In this document: piece after piece, positions 1-6,074 of the stretch
Numbering within the stretch: position 1 is the stretch's first letter
How the letters are laid out: every line of letters begins with the position of its first letter
Source: Burkholderiales bacterium
GTDB taxonomy: Bacteria > Pseudomonadota > Gammaproteobacteria > Burkholderiales > Burkholderiaceae_C
Direction: 5' to 3'
DNA: 14,006 nt
NCBI GenBank assembly: GCA_006227785.1
Contig: SBFU01000139.1
Location: 1 to 14,006 of the forward strand
Program-made: the position numbers and the translations under genes
Notes under the pieces: generated by a model
Seen by the model: only the letters and a program-made list of their open reading frames with translations
Told to the model about the DNA's origin: nothing
The model's database searches: none

Positions 1-970
1 TTTGTTCAAGCTTGATGAACATTTCGGCCAGCGCCACCTGCTTGGTGGCGAACTGACGCCGCTTGATCGGGCCGGTGCCCGGAATTTCGCCGCGCAGGTA
101 GGCCACCGTGAAGTCGTAGGCCGCCTGGGCAATGCCCATGTAGGTGGGTGAGAGGGTCATGAACATGTGGGGCCATCGGCTGGCAGCCTGGAAATACACC
201 CCCTGAGGCATCAGGGCCGCCTCGTCGGGCACGAACACGTCCTTGAAGAGCAGGTTGCGAGAGACGGTGGCGCGCATGCCCAGCGGGTCCCAGTCGCCTT
301 CGACGAGGACGCCCGGCGCGTTTCTGGGCACGGCCAGGTAGAGCGTATCGCGGCGAGACAGGTCGGCCGAGCCTTTCTTCTCGGTGCAGAGCACACCGAA
401 GAAGTCGGCCGCATCAGACAGGGAGGCGAAGATCTTCTTGCCGTTGATCTTCCAGCCACCCGAGACTTTCTCGGCCGTGGTACCAAAGGCTTGGGCACCT
501 GCAGCGGCCGCCCCACCCTCGGAAAAGGGTTGGGCATAGATGGCTCCGTCCTTCACCACGCGTGCAAAGTGCAGCGCCTGGCGCTGGCGGTGCAGCGCGC
601 GGTCCTCGGGCGACATGTCCAGGTCTTCAGACAGCAGGCCGCTCCAGAGCATGGTGCACACGTGCATGTTGAAGGTCAGCGCGGTGGCTCCGCACCAGCG
701 TCCGATCTCCGCAGAGACCAGGGCGTAGGTGGCGTAGTCGGCGCCGTGACCACCGTGGGCCTCGGGGACACACAGGGCCAGCAGGCCGGCCTCGCGCATG
801 TCGTCGTAGTTGGCAAACGGAAACTTCGCTTCGCGGTCGAGCTCGGCGGCACGCGGTGCAAAGCGCTCACGGCCCAGCTGCTCGGCCCGCTTGAGCAGAT
901 CGCGCTGGCGCTCGGTGAGCGGGAAATCGTCGCCGCAGATGGGCATGTGGCGCTCGGCGGTGGGAATCAT
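1..970 (-). CDS. Acyl-CoA dehydrogenase-fold flavoprotein, C-terminus beyond window
   Basis: The first 323 codons are visible; the gene runs off the left edge. The architecture is that of the acyl-CoA dehydrogenase superfamily: helical N-terminal domain (about residues 17-140), middle beta domain with GGWKINGKKIFAS (171-183) and LGMRATVSR...FKDVFVP (230-248), then the start of the C-terminal helical domain (about 270 on). The usual 'TEPxxGSD' flavin/substrate segment is replaced by YAQPFSEGG (145-153), and the 'R..FG' motif of the third domain is replaced by YLRGE...KRRQF (291-307). The catalytic Glu region is not in the window. It could be a true dehydrogenase acting on a CoA thioester, or an acyl-CoA-dehydrogenase-fold (group D) flavin monooxygenase using reduced flavin from the reductase at 2972-3553. 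The start ATG overlaps the stop of the upstream hydrolase (ATGA), which indicates translational coupling. The fold is secure; the reaction is not. Confidence 0.85.
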   Translation of the reverse strand, partial: MIPTAERHMPICGDDFPLTERQRDLLKRAEQLGRERFAPRAAELDREAKFPFANYDDMREAGLLALCVPEAHGGHGADYATYALVSAEIGRWCGATALTFNMHVCTMLWSGLLSEDLDMSPEDRALHRQRQALHFARVVKDGAIYAQPFSEGGAAAAGAQAFGTTAEKVSGGWKINGKKIFASLSDAADFFGVLCTEKKGSADLSRRDTLYLAVPRNAPGVLVEGDWDPLGMRATVSRNLLFKDVFVPDEAALMPQGVYFQAASRWPHMFMTLSPTYMGIAQAAYDFTVAYLRGEIPGTGPIKRRQFATKQVALAEMFIKLEQ

Positions 971-1782
971 GGCAAGGTCTCCGCGGGGAAATGGGTATCG
1001 AGGAAGGCCGACAGCACGGCGGCAAATGCGTCGGGCTGCTCAAAGTTCATGAGGTGGCCGGCACCGGGCATCTCGGCGTACTCCGCACCCTGGATTTTTT
1101 CGGCCATCCGGCGCACCACCACGGGCGCGGCCGTGCGGTCGTGCTCACCGGCCAGGCACAGCGTGGGTACGCTGATGGTGGGCAGTGCGGCGCGTTGTTC
1201 AAAACGCACCAGGGCCTGCAAGGCCGCGCGGTAGCCCTCTGGCGTGATGGACGCCATGCAGGCCTGGGCACGGGCCAGCGCCTCAGGTGCGGCGCCCGGC
1301 CCCGCCATGGCGGGAATCAGCCGAGCAGCGATGTCGGCCAGCGTCAGGCCGGCTTCCAGGGGCGCCAGCCGGTCGGCCAGGAAACGGGTCTGGAAGTCTC
1401 CGCTGCCGTGTCCGAAGGCGGGGCTGCTGCCGGCCAGCACCAGACCGGCGATGCGCTGCGGATGGCGGGCCCAGGTCTGCAGTGCGACCATGCCGCCAAG
1501 GCTGTGTCCGACCAGCACCGCCCGTGTCACGCGGGCATGGACCAGCAGGGCTTGCAGCGCATCAGCCAGATGGTCGAAGTCGAGGCCATCGATGGGTGGG
1601 CTGGCGCCATAGCCGGGCATGTCCCAGGCCAGCACGTGCCAGCCCTGGGCGACCAAGTGATCCAGCGTGCCCTGCCAGCCCCAGGCGCGACCACCGATGC
1701 CGTGCAGGAAGACGAGCGTTGGCCTCTGGCCCGGTTCTCCAGCTTCAATGAAGTCCGGCAGGCTCACAGCACCGGACACCAT
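967..1782 (-). CDS. Alpha/beta-fold hydrolase of a catabolic operon
   Basis: A 271-residue alpha/beta hydrolase with a complete apparent triad: Ser94 in GHSLGG (92-97), Asp215 in GEHDR, and His243 in GAGHLMNFEQP. The oxyanion-hole motif HGIGG lies at 27-31. Length and layout match the 3-oxoadipate enol-lactonase / MhpC / NicD group of small hydrolases in aromatic and N-heterocycle catabolism. It begins 2 bases after the stop of the NicX-like dioxygenase, and its stop overlaps the start of the acyl-CoA dehydrogenase-fold gene, so it is the middle member of a coupled operon. By position it is a candidate for the step after ring opening, for example N-formylmaleamate deformylation as done by NicD. 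Sequence similarity alone does not fix the substrate, because this fold is functionally very diverse. There is no signal peptide, so it is expected to be cytoplasmic. Confidence 0.88.
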   Translation of the reverse strand: MVSGAVSLPDFIEAGEPGQRPTLVFLHGIGGRAWGWQGTLDHLVAQGWHVLAWDMPGYGASPPIDGLDFDHLADALQALLVHARVTRAVLVGHSLGGMVALQTWARHPQRIAGLVLAGSSPAFGHGSGDFQTRFLADRLAPLEAGLTLADIAARLIPAMAGPGAAPEALARAQACMASITPEGYRAALQALVRFEQRAALPTISVPTLCLAGEHDRTAAPVVVRRMAEKIQGAEYAEMPGAGHLMNFEQPDAFAAVLSAFLDTHFPAETLP

Positions 1783-1784
1783 GC

Positions 1785-2867
1785 TCAGGCGGCCCCCTCG
1801 AACACGCCTTCGACCACGCGCCCGGCCTCGATCACCGCGACATCGTCGAGGAACACGCTGCAGCCCCGCATCGGCAGGTCGAAGTGTCCCAGCGTGTGGC
1901 GTCCGGCCACCTCGTTGGCACCGGTCGAGTAGAGGAAATTGCCGGCAAATGCCCGCAGCTCGGTGCCATTGCAGTCACGCTTGTCGTAGAAGGTCATGGC
2001 ATCCCAGCGGGCCGCGGCATTCAGGCCAAAGCCCACGTGCGAGACGGCATAGGCGGCGCGGTGTCCTTCGCTCCGGGCCCAGGTTTCCCAGTAGCCACGC
2101 ATCAGGTCGGCATCGACGCCTTCTCCGTCGATGCGGGTGATGGTGTCGGATTCGATGGTCAGGCGAACGGTGTCGCGCAGATAGCGTTTGAACGTCAGGT
2201 TCACGTCGCCAGGGGCCAGCACCAGGGTGCCATTCACGGTGCCTGCCGCCGGAAACGCCAGGGCCAGACCACCGGGCCAGTGGGAGACCATGCCGGGCTT
2301 GGCGCAAAAGCCCCAGACACCGCCCACAGTGGCGCCCTTCAGCGACACCGTCAGGTCGGTGCCGGCAGCGGACACCACCCGCATGGACGCGCTGCCACGC
2401 AGCCGCTTCATCGCACTGCGCACCAGCGGTTCCAGCTCGGGGCTGGGCAGCGTCCGCTCCAGAATCTCAGGGTGCTCGTTGCTGATCATGTACAGCCGCG
2501 GCCGCTTGCCATCGGCCCCGGCCAGAATGGACGGCAGCTCGGGGGCATGCAGCAGGCCCTCCACCGTGCAGTCGACCACCAGGTCGCTGCGGGCCAGCGC
2601 GACCAGCACAGGCGCGAGCTGCTGCAGACTGTCGCTGGCACCGGTCGAGCGTACCGGGGCCGGCGCGCTCAATGGCGGCGTGGTCACCGTCAGATCGAAG
2701 ACGCGAGCGCCCAGGCTCTCCAGCGCCAGCCGCGCCAGCTCGACGTTGACACGGCGGGACTGCGTTTCGCTCAGCAGGGCCACCACCTGCCCGGGTTCGA
2801 CCTTGCACAGGGTGAAGGCGCGCACAAAGGCCGAAAGCCACTTGTGCTCGATGCGTTCTACCAGCAT
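1785..2867 (-). CDS. NicX-family dioxygenase (2,5-dihydroxypyridine 5,6-dioxygenase-like)
   Basis: A 360-residue protein resembling NicX, the Fe(II) extradiol-type enzyme that opens 2,5-dihydroxypyridine to N-formylmaleamate. NicX belongs to the fold of M29 (leucyl) aminopeptidases, so automatic annotation may say 'leucyl aminopeptidase'. Family-like stretches are DLVVD...LLHAPE (95-110), GTLVLAPGD (213-221), AVSHVGFGL (274-282), ELRAFAGNFLYSTGAN (303-318) and HFDLPMR (328-334). His277, His328 and Asp330 occupy the places I recall for the NicX iron ligands. The start chosen at 2867 has GAGGAG six bases upstream; a longer in-frame reading to 2996 would run through the promoter region and is rejected. 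It is the first gene of an operon with the hydrolase and the acyl-CoA dehydrogenase-fold gene, divergent from the flavin reductase and MarR genes. The family is well supported; the exact ring substrate is inferred. Confidence 0.78.
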   Translation of the reverse strand: MLVERIEHKWLSAFVRAFTLCKVEPGQVVALLSETQSRRVNVELARLALESLGARVFDLTVTTPPLSAPAPVRSTGASDSLQQLAPVLVALARSDLVVDCTVEGLLHAPELPSILAGADGKRPRLYMISNEHPEILERTLPSPELEPLVRSAMKRLRGSASMRVVSAAGTDLTVSLKGATVGGVWGFCAKPGMVSHWPGGLALAFPAAGTVNGTLVLAPGDVNLTFKRYLRDTVRLTIESDTITRIDGEGVDADLMRGYWETWARSEGHRAAYAVSHVGFGLNAAARWDAMTFYDKRDCNGTELRAFAGNFLYSTGANEVAGRHTLGHFDLPMRGCSVFLDDVAVIEAGRVVEGVFEGAA

Positions 2868-2873
2868 CGGACT

Positions 2874-2879
2874 CTCCTC
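2874..2879 (-). promoter_or_regulatory. Ribosome binding site fixing the NicX-like start
   Basis: On the minus strand this reads GAGGAG, six bases before the ATG at 2867. It decides between this start and upstream in-frame ATG codons that would lie inside the divergent promoter region. Confidence 0.75.
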
Positions 2880-2926
2880 ATGGGGCCGCGCTGGCAGCCA
2901 CAGGGTTGTTGCTGGGTTCAGTTTAT

Positions 2927-2938
2927 ATGAATTTTCAT
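2927..2938. promoter_or_regulatory. AT-rich palindrome, candidate MarR operator
   Basis: The sequence ATGAA-TT-TTCAT is a perfect 5+2+5 palindrome in an AT-rich island within GC-rich DNA, between the divergent NicX-like and flavin reductase genes. Two further T/A pairs match outside it (2923-2924 with 2941-2942). MarR dimers usually bind imperfect AT-rich palindromes of about this size, and a MarR gene is the second gene of the divergent operon. The site lies just upstream of the candidate -10 at 2960-2965, and overlaps a TATAAA word on the minus strand (2922-2927). One bound dimer could therefore shut both directions. Binding by this MarR protein is inferred from position only. Confidence 0.45.
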
Positions 2939-2959
2939 GCAATGACACGGGGACAACCC

Positions 2960-2965
2960 TACAAT
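2960..2965 (+). promoter_or_regulatory. Candidate -10 box giving a leaderless flavin reductase mRNA
   Basis: TACAAT matches the sigma-70 -10 consensus at five of six positions and ends six bases before the ATG at 2972. Transcription would then begin at or next to the A of the start codon. There is no Shine-Dalgarno sequence in front of this ATG, which fits a leaderless transcript. No convincing -35 hexamer is visible. Confidence 0.45.
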
Positions 2966-2971
2966 GAAACC

Positions 2972-3553
2972 ATGCGACCCGCACGCCCCACCCCACCCGC
3001 CCACGTGCGCGCCCAGGCGCCCGACTTCGACTCGGCCCATTTCCGCCGCTCGCTGGGCTGTTTTGCCACCGGCGTCACGGTGGTCACGGCCCACGCACCG
3101 GATCCCGAGACACCGGGAACGTCGCCGTTCGTGGGCTTGACCGCCAGCTCTTTCAACTCGGTGTCGCTGGCCCCGCCACTGGTGCTCTGGAGCCTGGATC
3201 TGCAGGCCAACTGCCTGCCGCTGTTCCACGGCGGGTCGCACTACGTGATCAACGTGCTGGCCGATGACCAGTTGGACATCTGCGAGCGCTTTGCGTACGG
3301 CGAGGGCGACCGTTTCGCCGCCACGCCGTACCGCCTGAGCGCGTCCGGCCTGCCCATCATCGAAGGCGCGCTGGCCTGGTTCGAATGCCACAACCGCAGC
3401 CGCTATGAGGAAGGTGACCACGTGATCTTCGTCGGTGAGGTCGAGCGCTGCGGCTGGCGCGAGGGTGGCACGCCGCTGGTGTACCAGGGGGGCCGCTTTG
3501 GCACGGTCGGGCCTCTGCCAGGCAAGGAAGGCGGGCTTGGTCAGGGACGCTGA
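2972..3553 (+). CDS. Flavin reductase (FMN-binding split-barrel, HpaC/RutF-like)
   Basis: With the ATG at 2972 this is a 193-residue flavin reductase domain protein, normal length for the small component of two-component monooxygenases, which reduces FMN or FAD with NAD(P)H and passes it to a partner. Family motifs are FATGVTVVTA (31-40), GLTASSFNSVSLAPPLVLWS (55-74), the EEGDHVIFVGEVE strand (146-158) and PLVYQGGRFG (168-177). In-frame ATGs at 2927 and 2942 are possible, but they fall in the operator/promoter region and have no ribosome binding site. The start at 2972 follows a -10-like TACAAT. The stop overlaps the probable TTG start of the MarR gene. No HpaB-type monooxygenase is visible; the acyl-CoA dehydrogenase-fold protein at 1-970 is the only candidate partner in the window. 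Specificity for NADH or NADPH, and for FMN or FAD, cannot be read from the sequence. Confidence 0.85.
   Translation: MRPARPTPPAHVRAQAPDFDSAHFRRSLGCFATGVTVVTAHAPDPETPGTSPFVGLTASSFNSVSLAPPLVLWSLDLQANCLPLFHGGSHYVINVLADDQLDICERFAYGEGDRFAATPYRLSASGLPIIEGALAWFECHNRSRYEEGDHVIFVGEVERCGWREGGTPLVYQGGRFGTVGPLPGKEGGLGQGR
3524..3531 (+). promoter_or_regulatory. Ribosome binding site for the TTG start of the MarR gene
   Basis: AAGGAAGG lies five bases before the TTG at 3537, inside the end of the flavin reductase gene. It is the main reason for choosing this start over an upstream in-frame ATG at 3435, which would add 34 residues of shadow-like low-complexity sequence. Confidence 0.6.
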
Positions 3554-4013
3554 CAGCAAGGCGGGTGGCGGCACACCAGGCTTTGTCGAAGACTACCTGG
3601 CCTACCTGCTGGCACGCGCCAGCCACCGCATCTCGGCCGAATTCCACGCCGAGGTGGCGGCCTGCGGTTTGAGTGTGCTCGAATGGCGCGTACTGGCCAG
3701 CCTGGCCAACGGCACCGGCCTCAGCGTGGGCGAACTCAGCGAGACCGTGCTGGCCCAGCAGCCGACGCTGACCAAGCTACTGGGGCGGATGGAGCGGCAA
3801 GGTCTGGTGCTGCGGCGCACCGGCACGCGGGATCGCCGCCAGACCACCGTCACACTCACAACCCAAGGGCAGCGGGTGGTCACCCCCTTGCTGCAGCGGG
3901 CCCGCGCCCACGAGGCCCGCGTGCTGGCCGACATCGGTGCCGCGCAAGGGCAACAGCTCAAGTGCCTGCTGCGGCGGCTGGTCGATTCAGAGAGCGGCGA
4001 GCCCCCGCCCTGA
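3537..4013 (+). CDS. MarR-family transcriptional regulator
   Basis: Read from the TTG at 3537 this is a 158-residue MarR protein, the usual size. An N-terminal dimerisation helix (about 15-42) precedes the winged helix-turn-helix: LSVLEWRVLASL (45-56), recognition helix around QPTLTKLLGRMERQGL (75-90), and wing DRRQTTVTLT (99-108). A C-terminal dimerisation helix follows (about 111-150). MarR regulators commonly control neighbouring or divergent genes for degrading aromatic compounds and are released by a pathway ligand. NicR and PicR, the known regulators of nicotinate and picolinate degradation, are of this family. It overlaps the flavin reductase by 17 bases, so the two are probably co-transcribed and the regulator is likely autoregulated through the palindrome at 2927-2938. 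It ends 5 bases from the end of the convergent SRAP gene. The family is certain; ligand and targets are inferred. Confidence 0.9.
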   Translation: MVRDADSKAGGGTPGFVEDYLAYLLARASHRISAEFHAEVAACGLSVLEWRVLASLANGTGLSVGELSETVLAQQPTLTKLLGRMERQGLVLRRTGTRDRRQTTVTLTTQGQRVVTPLLQRARAHEARVLADIGAAQGQQLKCLLRRLVDSESGEPPP

Positions 4014-4018
4014 AGAGG

Positions 4019-4699
4019 TCAGAAGCCGAAGGACTGCTGCGGCTCCAGCCGGACAGGGGCCGGCTCGCCCTGCAGCACGGCCTGCGATGCCAGCTTCAAG
4101 GTCAGCAACGCCTGCTCGGTGGTGGACTGCAACCAGTGCGACCATGACTGGGGTGGCAACAGCACCAGCATGCGCTTTTCGTCCTGCGGGCGGTGCATGC
4201 GCCCCATCAGGGGGTGGCCATCGGCATTCACGGTCAGCAGGGTGAAACTGCAGCGCTCGTCCCCGGTCTGCGGGTCGATCCAGCTCTCGTGCAGTCCCGC
4301 CGCCCCGAACATCGGTGCATCGAGCAACCGAATGCGCCAGCGCACCGCACGACCGCTTTCCCAGCACGGTTCGAAGCAGTCCAGCATGGGCGCCACCGCC
4401 CAACGCCGCTCGCGCCAGGGCTGGCGATAGCTGGGCTTGTCGGCCACGGTCTCGCTGCGGGCGTTGTAGGTCTTGCGCGACACGGTCACCGCCTGACGTT
4501 GGTCCTTGCACCAACGGGGAATGAGGCCATAACTGCCGGTCTGCAGCACCCAGCGTCCCGGTGCTCCGGGCAGCAGGATCGGCGCGTCATAACCCGGAAA
4601 TGTCTCGACCGGCCAGGCTGGCGGTACGGTGCCCGCCCAGTCGAGGCTGTCCAGCGCCAGCAAATGGCTGGGTGTGGCAGGCGTGTAGTTGGTGCACAT
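4019..4699 (-). CDS. SRAP-domain protein (YedK/HMCES-like abasic-site shield)
   Basis: A 226-residue SOS-response-associated peptidase (SRAP) protein. Family members use Cys2, exposed after removal of Met1, to form a covalent crosslink with abasic sites in single-stranded DNA. The key residues are present: Cys2 (MCTNY), Asn79 in TYNARSET (77-84), Glu110 in the CFEPC segment, and His169 in GRMHRP (166-171). The segment around Glu110 differs from the common 'PAxGFYEW' form (here APMLDCFEPCW, 103-113). It may belong to a divergent SRAP subfamily, with a second copy elsewhere possible. The start is 12 bases after the stop of the LRR-kinase gene, with GAGG overlapping that stop as ribosome binding site, so the two are probably one transcript. 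No LexA box is recognised nearby. Identification is strong. Confidence 0.9.
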   Translation of the reverse strand: MCTNYTPATPSHLLALDSLDWAGTVPPAWPVETFPGYDAPILLPGAPGRWVLQTGSYGLIPRWCKDQRQAVTVSRKTYNARSETVADKPSYRQPWRERRWAVAPMLDCFEPCWESGRAVRWRIRLLDAPMFGAAGLHESWIDPQTGDERCSFTLLTVNADGHPLMGRMHRPQDEKRMLVLLPPQSWSHWLQSTTEQALLTLKLASQAVLQGEPAPVRLEPQQSFGF

Positions 4700-4711
4700 G
4701 CGTACAGTGCC

Positions 4712-6028
4712 TCAGAAATGCGCGGACAGCTCTTCGGCGGTTGGCCGAAACAAGGGATGGGCCTGCAGGCAATCCTGCACCAGGCGCCGCAAGGGATCGA
4801 GCCCGTCATGGCCGGACGTCGAGGGCAACACGCGCTCCAGCAGCTCACCAACCAGAATGCCCCAGGCGCGCACATCGGTCGCGCACAGTCTGCGGCGCAA
4901 GTCACCTCGGTCCGACGGCAACAGGCTGGCCGCGCCGAAGTCACTGAGCACAACGCCATCGGTGACCGGGTTGTGCAGGACGTTGTGCGCATAGAAATCA
5001 CCATGCAGGACGCCCCTGCGGTGCAGCCGGGTCAGCGCGCTGGCCAGCGACCTTGCCATGGCCCTAACCGTCTGGGGAGCAAACACCCGCCCCGGGGCAT
5101 AGACGTCGCGGGTGCAGGACTCGAAACTGGGCGGATCGGCCAGGGCCTGCCATTCAGGGGACAACAAGGGCATGAACACCCCGGGGGTACCGTCGGGGTG
5201 GCCGGTCAGTTCGGCCACCGGGCCACACAGGTTCGGGTGATCTCCGGCCACCCGGTGCGCCCGCATTTCGTCCTGCGGCAGCCCGTCGCTGGTGACCGCG
5301 CCCTTGAACAGCTTGAGCGCCATGGCTGCCCCGCCCTGGCCATCTGGCGCCACGCGGTGGATCCGGCCCGAAGCCCCTTCCCCCAGACAGGGACCCAACC
5401 GCACGCCAGACCAGTGCCACACAGGAAGTGGCTGCGCATCCGCTGTGCGCCAGCCCAGCGGGTTGCCCGCCAGCGCCAACCAGGCCAGCCTGGGCAGCTC
5501 GGTGAGCCATGGGGGCAGCGACTCGAAACGGTTGGCCGACAGTCGCAGCAACTCAAGGCGGTGGGCTTCGGCCAGCGTGTCGGGCAAGGTGGCCAGCCGG
5601 TTGCCGGCCAGCATCAGCTTCTGCAGCTGCCGCCGCTCACCCAAGGCTGCCGGCAAACGGTCAATGCGGTTGTCGGTGAGGATCAGCCAGCGCAACTTCG
5701 CCGGCAGGGACTCGGCGGGGATTTCGCTGAGACGGCAGGCCTTGAAGCCCACCATGTCCAGCGCATCACAGCCCCCCAGGGACGCTGGCAAGCGCTCGAA
5801 CGGGTTGTCGGAGCAGAACAGGATGCGCAGCCGGCGCAGCCGGCCCAGGTCGTGCGGCAGCGATACCAGCCGGTTGCCATTGAGGCTGAGCACCTCCAGG
5901 GTGTCGGCCAGGCCGAACACCTCTGGTGGCAACTGCTCCAGGCCGGCAGAAGACAGATCCAGACGCCGGGCACCGGCCAGCGCACCGCTGCGCAACTGTT
6001 CCAGGGTCGACGTTTCGGCTGGGTTCAT
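4712..6028 (-). CDS. Leucine-rich-repeat protein kinase
   Basis: A 438-residue fusion of about eight 22-23-residue leucine-rich repeats (residues 23-191, pattern LxxLxLxxNxLxxLP) and a protein-kinase domain (about 208-438). Kinase hallmarks are the glycine-rich loop GEGASGRIHRV (216-226), Lys239 (ALKLFK), Glu254 (DEMRAHR), catalytic loop HGDFYAHN (342-349) with Asp344 and Asn349, and DFG (363-365). Catalytic residues are therefore intact, though Gly replaces the Arg of the usual HRD, making it a non-RD kinase. No membrane segment or signal peptide is seen, so it is probably cytoplasmic. Such LRR-kinase fusions occur in other Proteobacteria; substrates are unknown to me. The ATG at 6028 was chosen because it begins the conserved-looking N-terminus and lies just after a -10-like CATAAT (6050-6045, minus strand); in-frame starts at 6046, 6076 and 6157 overlap that box or truC. 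It is followed closely by the SRAP gene. Confidence 0.88.
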   Translation of the reverse strand: MNPAETSTLEQLRSGALAGARRLDLSSAGLEQLPPEVFGLADTLEVLSLNGNRLVSLPHDLGRLRRLRILFCSDNPFERLPASLGGCDALDMVGFKACRLSEIPAESLPAKLRWLILTDNRIDRLPAALGERRQLQKLMLAGNRLATLPDTLAEAHRLELLRLSANRFESLPPWLTELPRLAWLALAGNPLGWRTADAQPLPVWHWSGVRLGPCLGEGASGRIHRVAPDGQGGAAMALKLFKGAVTSDGLPQDEMRAHRVAGDHPNLCGPVAELTGHPDGTPGVFMPLLSPEWQALADPPSFESCTRDVYAPGRVFAPQTVRAMARSLASALTRLHRRGVLHGDFYAHNVLHNPVTDGVVLSDFGAASLLPSDRGDLRRRLCATDVRAWGILVGELLERVLPSTSGHDGLDPLRRLVQDCLQAHPLFRPTAEELSAHF

Positions 6029-6044
6029 GGCGTGTCCGTCGGGC

Positions 6045-6050
6045 ATTATG
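6045..6050 (-). promoter_or_regulatory. Candidate -10 box for the LRR-kinase operon
   Basis: On the minus strand this reads CATAAT, in the 46-base gap between the divergent kinase and truC genes. Transcription would start roughly 10 bases before the ATG at 6028. The plus strand reads CATTAT shifted by one base (6044-6049), so the same AT-rich spot could also serve truC. No good -35 element is visible for either direction. Confidence 0.35.
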
Positions 6051-6074
6051 GCCGCGCTAAGCTCAGGCCCTGTC

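Noticed and set aside
167..1234. Plus-strand open frame (355 codons) opposite the acyl-CoA dehydrogenase-fold gene
   Set aside because: It is antisense to clear flavoprotein and hydrolase sequence and has no domain pattern.
2868..2996. N-terminal extension of the NicX-like protein to an ATG at 2996
   Set aside because: It would run through the operator/promoter region and bypass the GAGGAG at 2874-2879. The sequence is not like the family N-terminus.
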